Origin: Streptomyces coeruleorubidus
GTDB taxonomy: Bacteria; Actinomycetota; Actinomycetes; Streptomycetales; Streptomycetaceae
Reading direction: 5' to 3'
DNA: 64,000 bases
Assembly (NCBI RefSeq): GCF_008705135.1
Contig: NZ_CP023694.1
Coordinates: forward strand, 3,596,001-3,660,000
Made by a program: the position numbers and the translations under genes. Positions 50,948 through 59,289 of this stretch are shown here, piece by piece. Position 1 is the stretch's first letter, and every line of letters starts with the position of its first letter. The notes beneath the pieces are model-generated. The model did not search any database. It was given only the letters and a program-made list of their open reading frames with translations, and was not told the origin of the DNA.

Positions 50948-51964
50948 TCATCGCGTAGTCGAAGGTGATGCCGTGCTGCGGATTGGTGAAGCACAGCAAG
51001 CCGCCTCGACCGGTGTTGCTGATGGCTGCATTCGTGGGCCAGTGCGGAGCCAATTGGCTGTTGCTGATATTCCTTCCTTTAGCGGTATGGGCGTGATCGT
51101 CGGGAAGAGCGCTCGAAGGCGACTGCCGTCAGCCTGTGAGTGAGGGACATCACCGACGCGGTCGGCTGTGTGGTCCGGGAGAGCACGGAACCCGGTTGCG
51201 GCCTCGATCTCGGGGATCAGGTCCAGGAGGGACGTTCGCGTACCGAAGGCCAGGTTCACTGGCCAGGGTTCGACGACTCGGCGCAGGAGGGCGTCGGTGA
51301 GGACCTCGCAGACCGTGCCCACGTACGTGAAGTCGCGTGTCTGAGTGCCGTCACCGTGCACGGTCAGGGGGCGTCCGTTGAGCGTAGCGCTGATCCACTT
51401 CGGTATGACCGCGGCGTAGGGGTGGTCGGCGCGCTGGCCGGGCCCGTAGACGTTGAAGAAGCGGAAGGGCAATACCGGGAGGCCGAAACTGTAGTGGTAC
51501 GCGCCCAAGTACGCCTCCGTGGCGAGTTTGGTGACCGCGTACGGGCTCATCGGGGCGGTGGTGAGGTCTTCGTGCTTCGGGAGGTGCGGGTTCGCCCCGT
51601 AGACGGATGACGAGGAGGCGGCGATCACGTGCAGGTTGCCGGCTCGGCGGGCTGCTTCGAGGACCTGGACGGTTCCGGTCACATTGGCATGGTGGCTGGC
51701 CAGGGGGTCTTTCACGGAGCGAGGAACGGACGGCAGGGCGGCGAGGTGGACGATGGCGTCGGCGCCATGAAATGCCTGCTTCAGGAGCGCGGCGTCCTGG
51801 ATGTCGCCCTCGAAGAAGTCGAGGTTGAGACCCGCGATGTTCTCCTTGCGGCCGGTGGAGAGGTTGTCGATCACCCGGAGCGGGCTGATCTCGGGGCGCC
51901 TCATCAGGGTCCGGGCCAGGTTGCTGCCGATGAATCCGGCGCCGCCGGTGATCACGATCTTCAC
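50948..51964 (-). CDS. NAD-dependent nucleotide-sugar epimerase/dehydratase
   Basis: GTG 51964 gives 338 residues. The extended SDR fold has VITGGAGFIGSNLARTL at residues 4-20, HLAALPSVPRSVKDPL, ASSSSVYG, and the catalytic SPYAVTKLATEAY (YxxxK). FRFFNVYGPGQRADHPYAAV and a later LLDLIPEIEAATGFRALPDH suit UDP-glucose or UDP-GlcNAc 4-epimerases. The last 30 residues (QPSATPVEAACCASPIRSTA) do not look like the family and may come from a changed 3' end. It follows the dehydrogenase by 11 bases, so the two form an operon making an unusual uronic or amino sugar. Confidence 0.9.
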   Translation of the reverse strand: MKIVITGGAGFIGSNLARTLMRRPEISPLRVIDNLSTGRKENIAGLNLDFFEGDIQDAALLKQAFHGADAIVHLAALPSVPRSVKDPLASHHANVTGTVQVLEAARRAGNLHVIAASSSSVYGANPHLPKHEDLTTAPMSPYAVTKLATEAYLGAYHYSFGLPVLPFRFFNVYGPGQRADHPYAAVIPKWISATLNGRPLTVHGDGTQTRDFTYVGTVCEVLTDALLRRVVEPWPVNLAFGTRTSLLDLIPEIEAATGFRALPDHTADRVGDVPHSQADGSRLRALFPTITPIPLKEGISATANWLRTGPRMQPSATPVEAACCASPIRSTASPSTTR

Positions 51965-51975
51965 GTGGCTTCCCT

Positions 51976-53280
51976 TCAGAGAGAGTCGACGTGGGCGCCG
52001 GCGAGTCGGCGGCGGCAGTCGAGGATGTACGGGGCGTGGGCGGTGATGAGGGGGTAGTCGAAGGTGTCGTGGTCGGCGAGCAGGACGACGGCGTCGGCTC
52101 CAGCGAGGCACTCGGGAGTCGCCTCGACTCGCTGGAGGTTCTCCAGGTCGGCTGCGCGAGGGTGAGCGTCGTCGCTGACGTGAGGGTCGGCCGCCTGAAC
52201 CTCGGCGCCCATGCCGATGAGCAGCTCGGCGATGCGCGCCGCCGGGGTCTCGCGGGCGTCCCCGGTGTTGGCCTTGTACGCGAGGCCGAGCAGCAGGATC
52301 CGGGAGCCGTTGAGCGACTTCCGGCGCTGGTTGAGGCCGTCGACGAGACGCCGGACGACGTAGTCGGGCATGTGGTTGTTGACGTCGTTCGCCAGCTCGA
52401 CGAAGCGGAAGTTGCGGCCCAGGGTGCGCTGGACACGCCAGGACAGGTACGACGGGTCTATGGGCAAGCAGTGGCCTCCGACGCCCGGTCCCGGGGTGAA
52501 GCGCATGAACCCGAAAGGCTTGGTGGAAGCCGCGTCGATCGCCGACCAGACGTCGATGTCCAGTTCGTGGGCGAAGATCGCCAGCTCGTTGGCGAGCGCG
52601 ATGTTCACGTGCCGGAAGGTGTTCTCCAGCAGCTTGGCCAGCTCGGCCTCCTTACAGCTGGCGACCGGAACGACCGTGTCGACGAGGGACCAGTAGAAGC
52701 GGTGGACGGCTTCTTTGGAGGCGGGGTCGATGCCGGAGATGACCTTGGGGGTGTTCTCCAGCTTCCACGTGGAGTTTCCTGGGTCTATGCGCTCGGGGCT
52801 GTAGCCGAGGTGGAAGTCATGGCCGGCGACCAAGCCGGAGGCGTGTTCGAGGAGCGGGCCGAAGACTTCCTCGGTTGTGCCGGGGTACGTGGTGGACTCC
52901 AGGATGACGGTCGCTCCGCGCGTGAGGTGGCGGCCGAGCATCCGCGCTGCGTCCTCGACGTGGGACAGGTCAGGCGCCCCGTCTCGGAGGGGCGTGGGGA
53001 CCGTGACGATCGCTATGTCGAAGTGCGCGCAGTCGGAGGCGTCGATGGTCGGGCGATAGGCGCCGGTGGCAAGGAGCGGGGCAAGGCGCGAGTCTGGGAT
53101 GTCCTCGATGTATGACTCTCCGCGTACGAGCCGCTTGACGCGCTGAGAGTCCACGTCGAAGCCGAGGACCTGGTGCCCGACCTCGGCGGCTCTGACGGCG
53201 AGCGGGAGTCCAACGTATCCCTGCCCGACTACGACGACGCGGAGCTGCTGGAAGGCGCGCTTCTTGATCATGCTGTCCAT
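51976..53280 (-). CDS. Nucleotide-sugar dehydrogenase (UDP-HexNAc/UDP-Glc type)
   Basis: The 434-residue protein begins at ATG 53280 (MIKK at 53271 is an alternative). The NAD domain has VVVVGQGYVGLPLAVRAAEV. The middle carries a catalytic lysine in AELAKLLENTFRHVNIALAN and the thiol in PGPGVGGHCLPIDPSYLSW (C271). A C-terminal UDP-binding domain has LLGLAYKANTGDARETPAA. The pattern is that of UDP-GlcNAc and UDP-ManNAc 6-dehydrogenases rather than the shorter UDP-glucose enzymes. It makes a uronic acid nucleotide sugar. It is cotranscribed with the epimerase. Confidence 0.9.
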   Translation of the reverse strand: MDSMIKKRAFQQLRVVVVGQGYVGLPLAVRAAEVGHQVLGFDVDSQRVKRLVRGESYIEDIPDSRLAPLLATGAYRPTIDASDCAHFDIAIVTVPTPLRDGAPDLSHVEDAARMLGRHLTRGATVILESTTYPGTTEEVFGPLLEHASGLVAGHDFHLGYSPERIDPGNSTWKLENTPKVISGIDPASKEAVHRFYWSLVDTVVPVASCKEAELAKLLENTFRHVNIALANELAIFAHELDIDVWSAIDAASTKPFGFMRFTPGPGVGGHCLPIDPSYLSWRVQRTLGRNFRFVELANDVNNHMPDYVVRRLVDGLNQRRKSLNGSRILLLGLAYKANTGDARETPAARIAELLIGMGAEVQAADPHVSDDAHPRAADLENLQRVEATPECLAGADAVVLLADHDTFDYPLITAHAPYILDCRRRLAGAHVDSL

Positions 53281-53345
53281 CTCTTGGGATTCGTGCGGGG
53301 GTGTGGGCGGTGCATGCGGATCGGCGGCGCGGCGGGCGCTCTAAG

Positions 53346-53522
53346 ATGGGAGGTGCCTCGGCCGTACGAGACTCGCTTGGCCGCCTGTCTCGGACGGCCG
53401 AGCGCCTTCTTGGCCCTGGAGGTCGCAAAACCCGCGGGAAGGGCAAACCGCTGGTTCGATACGATGGCGGAGGCCTGCAGACCCGTACCGTCACAGTGCG
53501 TGACATCAAGACGCGAACTTAG
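53346..53522 (+). CDS. Short basic peptide upstream of the MetRS gene
   Basis: A 58-residue frame from ATG 53346 (MGGASAVRDSLGRLSR) reads LLGPGGRKTRGKGKPLVRYD and GGGLQTRTVTVRDIKTRT. It ends 84 bases before the MetRS start. No ribosome site is seen, so it may be leaderless or a remnant. It could be a leader peptide; a ribosomal peptide precursor cannot be excluded. Tentative. Confidence 0.35.
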   Translation: MGGASAVRDSLGRLSRTAERLLGPGGRKTRGKGKPLVRYDGGGLQTRTVTVRDIKTRT

Positions 53523-53606
53523 TGATCGCAACAGCTGCAGCTTCCCGACTTGGGCCCGCCGTGGCACCGCCGCCGGCGCCGTACGTACGAAATGGAGCAT
53601 CCGAGG

Positions 53607-55331
53607 ATGGCTCGACACCTGGTCACCAGCGCGCTTCCCTACATCAACGGGATCAAGCACCTGGGCAACATGGTCGGGTCGATGCTTCCGGCGGATGTGT
53701 ACTCCCGGTACCTCCGCCAGCGCGGCCACGACGTCCTCTACATCTGCGCCACCGACGAGCACGGCACACCGGCCGAGCTGGCCGCGAAGGAGGCCGGGCT
53801 GTCGGTCGAGGAGTTCTGCGCTCAGGCCCATGACGCGCAGAAGGCCGTGTACGACGGGTTCGAGCTGGCCTTCGACTACTTCGGTCGCAGCTCGTCGCAG
53901 CAGAACGTCGAGATCACCCAGCACTTCGCGCGGAAGCTGAACGAGAACGGCTTCATCGAGGAGCGCGCCATCCGCCAGGTGTACTCGCCTGTCGACGGCC
54001 GCTTCCTGCCGGACCGGTACGTCGAGGGCACCTGCCCGCACTGCGGCTACGACAAAGCTCGCGGCGACCAGTGCGAGAACTGCACCCGCGTCCTCGACCC
54101 GACAGACTTGCTCAACCCGCGCTCGGCGATCAGCGGCTCCACGGAGCTGGAGGTCCGCGAGACCAAGCACCTGTTCCTGCTGCAGTCCAAGCTCCAGCAG
54201 GAGGTCGAGGCGTGGATCGACGCGGTCAGCGAGGAGTGGCCGCATCTGTCCTCGGCCATCGCTCGCAAGTGGCTGACCGAGGGCCTGCACGACCGTGCGA
54301 TCACCCGCGACCTGGACTGGGGCGTCCCGGTGCCGGCCGATACCTGGCCCGATCTCGCAGCTGAGGGCAAGGTCTTCTACGTCTGGTTCGACGCCCCGAT
54401 CGAGTACATCGGCGCGACGAATGAGTGGGCGGACACCGCCCCGGACGGCGAGGTCCGTGACTGGAAGTCGTGGTGGTACGAGGCCGACGACACCGTCCGC
54501 TACACCCAGTTCATGGCCAAGGACAACGTCCCCTTCCACACGGTGATGTTCCCGGCCACCGAGCTGGGCGTGCGCGAGCCGTGGAAGAAGGTCGACTTCG
54601 TCAAGGGCTTCAACTGGCTGACGTACTACGGCGGCAAGTTCTCCACGTCCCAGAAGCGTGGCGTCTTCACGGACGCCGCCCTGGAGATCCTCCCCGGCGA
54701 CTACTGGCGCTACTTCCTGATCGCCAACGCCCCGGAATCCGACGACTCGTCGTTCACCTGGGAGCACTTCGCCGCCACGGTCAACAAGGACCTGGCCGAC
54801 ACCCTGGGGAACTTCGTCAACCGCGTGCTGTCCTTCTCCCGCAAGCGATTCGGCGACGAGGTCCCGGCGGGCCACACGGTCGGCGAGGCGGAGGCGAAGC
54901 TGGGCGAGGAGATCGCGCGGCTCCTCGCCGAGTACGAGGTGCAGATGGAGGCCCTCCAGTTCCGCAAGGCCGCGGCTGCTCTGCGTGCGCTGTGGTCGGC
55001 GGGCAACTCCTACCTGGAGGAGAAAGCCCCCTGGCTGGAGATCAAGACCGACCCGGACGGCGCCGCGCTGACGCTGCGTACCGCGATGAACCTGATCCAC
55101 CTGTACGCGGTGGTCTCCGAGCCGTTCATTCCGTCCACTGCGGCTGCCATGCGTAGTGCCTTCGCGCTGAAGGGCGACACCGCGACCTGGGTGACCGCCG
55201 AGCAGGCCAAGGCCCTGGACACCGTCCCGGCCGGGACCGCGTTCACCGTTCCGCCGGTGCTCTTCACGAAGATCACCGAGGAGGACCTGGAGTCCTACCG
55301 GGAGCGCTTCGGCGGCGCCGAGGACGCCTGA
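53607..55331 (+). CDS. metG: Methionyl-tRNA synthetase, second type
   Basis: ATG 53607 gives 574 residues. The class I core has the HIGH motif as HLGN (18-21), a zinc knuckle with C143, C146, C156 and C159 (TCPHCG...CENC), the editing and connective regions, and KMSKS as KFSTS (344-348) in [33 protein letters not shown] and [20 protein letters not shown] begin the anticodon-binding domain. This form resembles MetRS of other bacterial phyla rather than the usual Streptomyces enzyme, which has KMSKS. It charges tRNA with methionine. Its place in a sugar and methyltransferase locus suggests a self-resistance copy or a tRNA-dependent biosynthetic step. Confidence 0.92.
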   Translation: MARHLVTSALPYINGIKHLGNMVGSMLPADVYSRYLRQRGHDVLYICATDEHGTPAELAAKEAGLSVEEFCAQAHDAQKAVYDGFELAFDYFGRSSSQQNVEITQHFARKLNENGFIEERAIRQVYSPVDGRFLPDRYVEGTCPHCGYDKARGDQCENCTRVLDPTDLLNPRSAISGSTELEVRETKHLFLLQSKLQQEVEAWIDAVSEEWPHLSSAIARKWLTEGLHDRAITRDLDWGVPVPADTWPDLAAEGKVFYVWFDAPIEYIGATNEWADTAPDGEVRDWKSWWYEADDTVRYTQFMAKDNVPFHTVMFPATELGVREPWKKVDFVKGFNWLTYYGGKFSTSQKRGVFTDAALEILPGDYWRYFLIANAPESDDSSFTWEHFAATVNKDLADTLGNFVNRVLSFSRKRFGDEVPAGHTVGEAEAKLGEEIARLLAEYEVQMEALQFRKAAAALRALWSAGNSYLEEKAPWLEIKTDPDGAALTLRTAMNLIHLYAVVSEPFIPSTAAAMRSAFALKGDTATWVTAEQAKALDTVPAGTAFTVPPVLFTKITEEDLESYRERFGGAEDA

Positions 55332-55343
55332 CCGCATCTCTCC

Positions 55344-55382
55344 CACCCGCCCCACCCGCGCTCTCATCGGGCGGGGCGGGTG
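55344..55382. terminator. Hairpin between convergent MetRS and phosphatase genes
   Basis: CACCCGCCCCACCC pairs with GGGCGGGGCGGGTG (one mismatch). It lies after the MetRS stop and overlaps the end of the phosphatase gene on the other strand. Confidence 0.7.
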
Positions 55383-56002
55383 TTGAGACGGCCGGACAGT
55401 TCTGCGGCCGGCACGTTCATCAGCCGGATTCGCGGGGCTCCGTCGTCGACCTCGACCCAGGTGACGCCAGCGGATCCAGGGACGTGATCCAGGTAGCGGT
55501 CGAAGCCATTCCCTGTCAGACGCAGCAGCAGGCAGGCGATCCCCCCACCGTGCCCGATGAGGATGGTGGTGCAGTGCGGCCCTGCACAGACTTCCTCCCA
55601 GAGCTGCACGTAGCGGCTTTGGACGTCCTCGGACGACTCGCCGCCGGGCGTACGGAACTGGTGGATCGGGACGCCTCGGCGGGTGGCTTCGGCTGCTGCG
55701 AGCTCCCTGGGCCGGCCTCCGAGGTAGCCGCTGTTCTTGGCGGCAAGGCGCTCGTCCACTCGCACGTCGGCGGGAGTGAGCGGGGCGGTCAGCAGAGCGG
55801 CGGTCTCACGGCAGCGGGACATCGGGCTGACGAGCACCTGGTCCACGGTGACGCCGGCTGCTGCGAGGGTGTCGCCGACCTTGCGGATGTCCTCGCTCCC
55901 GCGCTTGCTGAGCCTGCCGCCGACAGCCCGGCCCTGGTGGATGCCCCGCAGGTTTTCCTCTGTTTCACCGTGCTTGATCAGGTAGATGTGCTTCGAGTGC
56001 AT
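55364..56002 (-). CDS. Histidine phosphatase-family protein, KHG variant
   Basis: ATG 56002 gives 212 residues. The phosphoglycerate-mutase-like fold has LIKHGETEENLRGIHQGR near the N-terminus, where lysine stands in place of the usual arginine of RHG, SPMSRCRETAALL and LIGHGGGIACLLLR with the second histidine. The nucleophile histidine is kept. Family members remove phosphate from sugars, nucleotides or proteins. It opens a minus-strand row with FkbM, a membrane protein and the glycosyltransferase, so it may dephosphorylate a pathway intermediate. Confidence 0.85.
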   Translation of the reverse strand: MHSKHIYLIKHGETEENLRGIHQGRAVGGRLSKRGSEDIRKVGDTLAAAGVTVDQVLVSPMSRCRETAALLTAPLTPADVRVDERLAAKNSGYLGGRPRELAAAEATRRGVPIHQFRTPGGESSEDVQSRYVQLWEEVCAGPHCTTILIGHGGGIACLLLRLTGNGFDRYLDHVPGSAGVTWVEVDDGAPRIRLMNVPAAELSGRLNTRPAR

Positions 56003-56025
56003 GGTGTGGTGTCCTCTTCTCCAGG

Positions 56026-56580
56026 TCAGTCCCAGTCGCGGACGTCGACGTAGGCGGATACCGCGTTGGCGACCTGGTCGTGGTCGGCCCGGCTCATGGC
56101 GGGGAAGCGGTCGTAGTGCCACTCGATGTAGAGGACGGAGATGAGATTGATCGTCCCGTCGCTGAGCAGCTTGCTGAGGACGGGATACTCGGCGCCCTCG
56201 ATGTCCATCTTCACGACGACGTGATCATCCGCGGTGACCGTCCGGCGCAGCCAGGAACTGAAGTCGGTCGCCGGGACGGGGAGCGGCGCGCTGTAGTCGA
56301 TCTGCTGGTCGTACATCGGCGGCACGCGCTTACCGGGCATCACGGTTGAGCTCTCGTGGTGGCCGAGGAAGAGGTCGATCGTCCCGTCATGGGTCCATAC
56401 CGCGCTGTGGGAGATCTCGACGCGCGGGGAGTGAGGGGCCTGCTCGACTTGCCGGTGGATGGAAGGGATCAGGTCCTTGTTGGGCTCGAACGCGTAGAAG
56501 TCGTGGCCCGGAAGCTCGTGGATGAAGCGGTTCAGGACGATTCCGAGGTTCGTGCCGCAGTCGACGAAGACTTTGCGCAT
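56026..56580 (-). CDS. FkbM-family methyltransferase, short
   Basis: The 184-residue protein has SAM-binding VFVDCGTNLGIVLNRF at residues 4-19, FYAFEPNKDLIPSIHRQV and VVVKMDIEGAEYPVLSKLLS, the FkbM motifs. It is shorter than the common 230-280-residue form. These enzymes O-methylate sugars or polyketides. The start lies 49 bases inside the end of the membrane protein gene. Confidence 0.88.
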   Translation of the reverse strand: MRKVFVDCGTNLGIVLNRFIHELPGHDFYAFEPNKDLIPSIHRQVEQAPHSPRVEISHSAVWTHDGTIDLFLGHHESSTVMPGKRVPPMYDQQIDYSAPLPVPATDFSSWLRRTVTADDHVVVKMDIEGAEYPVLSKLLSDGTINLISVLYIEWHYDRFPAMSRADHDQVANAVSAYVDVRDWD

Positions 56581-58127
56581 GAGGTACTCCCGTGGTTTGC
56601 GCTGGGTGGCAGGATGCCGATCTCCTGCACGGTGCGGTCGGTGAGCAGGAGGAAGTCGCCGGTGGCGGGGCGGTAACAGCGCTCCTCGTAGCGGATCGTG
56701 ATGCGGCGGACCGGTTCCTCACCGCGATAGCGAGGAAGGTCGCCCCATCGGTAGAGCTGGCCGCCAGGGGCCTTGAGGCGGCGCAGAGATCGGGGCAAGG
56801 GGCTCTTGCGAGCACCGGCGTTGAGCTGGGTGAACATCCTGGTGAGGAAGGCGATGTGCTCGCGCGCCTGTTGCTCGTCGGCCTGTACCTGGCCGTAGGT
56901 CTGCTTGAGCGCGCGCAGTTGATTCCGGTCGCCGTCCGCCTGGACGAGAAGGTCACGGAGTTCCCGGTCCCAGACGATGCCGAGGTGGCCGTGGAGGACG
57001 GGCTCGTCGGTGAGGAAGTAGCCCAGGACACGGCCGTACTCGCGCTCGTACGGGCACATGAAGTCGTTGTAGAGCCCGAACGTCATCCCCGAGACGGTCT
57101 CCACCTGCCAATGGACGCGTGCCGTGAAGGGGGAATCCCACCAGCCCAGGTGCCACGGCTGCCAGAGCAGGTCGGCGGTGCTGAGCAGGAACACGGCGAG
57201 CGCGATCAGTGCGGCGGACCAGCCGAAGACCGCGTCGTACTCCCCACTGGGAAGCAGCGTGATCGTGATTGCGAGGGCGATGTTGGTGACGATGTTCTCC
57301 CAGAAGAGGATCCCGGAGGAGAGCGCCACGACAGCGTTGAAGAGCGCGGTGGCCAACAGGGCCGCGATGAGCAGCCGGCGATCGAGGAACGCGATGAGGC
57401 CGGCAGCCTCGACGGCCATCGCGAGGAAGTTGACCGGACGATCGAGGAAGCGCGCACGGCGCAGCACGCGCGACACGGTCTCGGCCCGAAGGAAGCGCGC
57501 CCAGCCCCAGGAGTATGCGGAGGCCATGAGGTAGTGGGTGCGGTTGTGCCAGGTCCATGACCAGGGGTAGGGACCGAGACGGGCCTTGCTCCATGCCGGT
57601 TTGACGTAGTGGGAGAGCGAGACGCAGCCGAGGACCAACAGCAGTGCCGCTGTGGAACACGTGGCACCGAAGAGCAGCGCCACGAGGAACCAGGCCAGGT
57701 ACGCCTTGAGGAGACGCGTGGGCATCATCGCGTGGTGTTTCCAGCCGCGCAGCTTGCCGCAGTACACGGTCATCCACGGCAGCAGGGCCGCCGGCCACAG
57801 GCACGAGGCGGCTGCGAGGAGAAGCAGCAGCCGTTTGTCGCGGCGTTGAGGAGCGATGGGCTCTGTGACGTCGTAGTCGCTGGTCGCGCCCTGCCAGGTG
57901 AGCAAAATGATCATGGTGATGACGAACCAGCGCAGCGGGCCCGGCTCCGGTGATGGCCGAAACGCGGCCAGTACCGCGAGCGCAAGCGCGATGACCACGG
58001 CCAGCAGGACCCGGCGACGGCGAGCGAGGGCTCGTACCGCCGGAGAGACAGCGAAGCGATAGCAGGCCACGACGGCGGCCACTGACACGCCGACGTTCAG
58101 ATGGGCGGGGAGCGAGGAAGTCGCCAT
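56532..58127 (-). CDS. Polytopic membrane protein with cytoplasmic tail
   Basis: The 531-residue protein has about ten hydrophobic helices in residues 8-330 (VSVAAVVACYRFAVSPAV, LLAVVIALALAVLAAFRP, AALLLVLGCVSLSHYVKP, LLIAALLATALFNAVVALSS, AALIALAVFLLSTADLLWQP). The C-terminal 200 residues are soluble, with VETVSGMTFGLYNDFMCPYE and YKER-like basic segments. No family is recognised; the shape suits a glycan exporter, polymerase or lipid-linked transferase. The last 49 bases overlap the FkbM start, so translation is probably coupled. Confidence 0.78.
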   Translation of the reverse strand: MATSSLPAHLNVGVSVAAVVACYRFAVSPAVRALARRRRVLLAVVIALALAVLAAFRPSPEPGPLRWFVITMIILLTWQGATSDYDVTEPIAPQRRDKRLLLLLAAASCLWPAALLPWMTVYCGKLRGWKHHAMMPTRLLKAYLAWFLVALLFGATCSTAALLLVLGCVSLSHYVKPAWSKARLGPYPWSWTWHNRTHYLMASAYSWGWARFLRAETVSRVLRRARFLDRPVNFLAMAVEAAGLIAFLDRRLLIAALLATALFNAVVALSSGILFWENIVTNIALAITITLLPSGEYDAVFGWSAALIALAVFLLSTADLLWQPWHLGWWDSPFTARVHWQVETVSGMTFGLYNDFMCPYEREYGRVLGYFLTDEPVLHGHLGIVWDRELRDLLVQADGDRNQLRALKQTYGQVQADEQQAREHIAFLTRMFTQLNAGARKSPLPRSLRRLKAPGGQLYRWGDLPRYRGEEPVRRITIRYEERCYRPATGDFLLLTDRTVQEIGILPPSANHGSTSCAKSSSTAARTSESS

Positions 58128-58133
58128 GGCCGC

Positions 58134-59276
58134 CTACCGCGCGGATGGTGTGAGGGTCTGCTGACTGGCTGCGGGCAGGCTCTCCAGATAGGAGGCGATC
58201 CGTTCCCGCGGATCGGCCAGGAGGTGCTCGTCCCGGTGGTGCACGACGTTGTTGCGCAGTTCCTGGCTTCGGTTGAGGAAGTCGAGCACCGCTCCGGGGG
58301 TGATGCGCGGTGCTGAAGTGCCCAGTTCCGCTTCGTGGATGACCTTGGCGCACCAGTGCTGGTCGTAGGTGGGCAGGGGGGTCAGGTGGACCGGTTTGCC
58401 GAGGACGAAGGCTTCGCTGATGAGGTTGAAGCCGGCGTTGGAGAAGACCGCCTCGGACCGTGCCATGTCGGGGATGAACGCCTCGCGGTCGAAGGTGCAG
58501 ATCTCGATCCTGTCGCTGGCGTACTGGCGCAGATTGCTGGTCTCTGCCGCCTGCGCGTAGATCCGCAGGACGCGGTCCGGCACGTGCTGGCGGAAGACCT
58601 CGGCGAGGGCCAGCACGGACTCTTCCGGACCGTGGTCGAAGTAGCGCGAGAAGTAGGCCGTGGCGAGGGGTTCGGTGGTGACCGGGGCGGAGCGGACCAC
58701 CTCGGGGACGACAGGGGCGATTAACTCCAGCTTTTGGTCGTCGGCGTCCAGTGGGACGAAGGAGCAAATGAAGGACCGGTCGACACGGGGCGCGAAGTAG
58801 CGCAGCCGCTGCGCGTCAGCGGTGCGGGCGTACCGGCCGACAGTGGGCAGGTCGAGGTGCCGGTACTTGCTCTGCTGGTCGACGGAGATCAGCGGTTTGC
58901 CGAAGTGGTAGGCCAGGCGTGGGGTGTTGGGCTCGTAGTCGGTGATGAACACGTCCGGGATGCCGGTGTCCCGAATGATTCGACGTAGACGCAGGTGTTT
59001 GGTGACGCCGGCGGGCACCTGCCAGATGTTGGCGCGTATGGCGTCGCTTGCGTGTATGCGGTCGCCTCGTGCCAGGAGCGTCGGCATCCATCCGTCCCAT
59101 GCGGGAAAGCCGAGGTCGCGGAAGTACTCCACGCGCGAGGAGCCGTTGGTGACGATCCGCACCTGGTGTCCGCGGTCGCGGAGATACTGGGCGATCACGC
59201 TCTGCCTGACGGAGTGCCCCATGCCGATGCCGTTGACGCCGATGACCACGCTGAGCGGACGTGTGTACCCAGACAC
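58134..59276 (-). CDS. Glycosyltransferase, GT28-like (MJ1255 type)
   Basis: GTG 59276 with AAGGGA upstream gives 380 residues. The GT-B fold is indicated by VVIGVNGIGMGHSVRQSVIA (GxGH), VRIVTNGSSRVEYFRDLGF, DVFITDYEPNTPRLAYHFG and the donor site FSNAGFNLISEAFVLGKPVH. It belongs to the group of MurG-related transferases with MJ1255. It probably adds the nucleotide sugar made by the upstream dehydrogenase and epimerase, although the order of steps is not known. Confidence 0.87.
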   Translation of the reverse strand: MSGYTRPLSVVIGVNGIGMGHSVRQSVIAQYLRDRGHQVRIVTNGSSRVEYFRDLGFPAWDGWMPTLLARGDRIHASDAIRANIWQVPAGVTKHLRLRRIIRDTGIPDVFITDYEPNTPRLAYHFGKPLISVDQQSKYRHLDLPTVGRYARTADAQRLRYFAPRVDRSFICSFVPLDADDQKLELIAPVVPEVVRSAPVTTEPLATAYFSRYFDHGPEESVLALAEVFRQHVPDRVLRIYAQAAETSNLRQYASDRIEICTFDREAFIPDMARSEAVFSNAGFNLISEAFVLGKPVHLTPLPTYDQHWCAKVIHEAELGTSAPRITPGAVLDFLNRSQELRNNVVHHRDEHLLADPRERIASYLESLPAASQQTLTPSAR

Positions 59277-59289
59277 GTTGATCCCTTCG

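Noticed and set aside
50404..50994. Several short minus-strand frames, one ending in a glycine-zipper-like segment
   Set aside because: None has a ribosome site or consistent codon use, and they overlap each other. A small bacteriocin cannot be excluded but is not supported.
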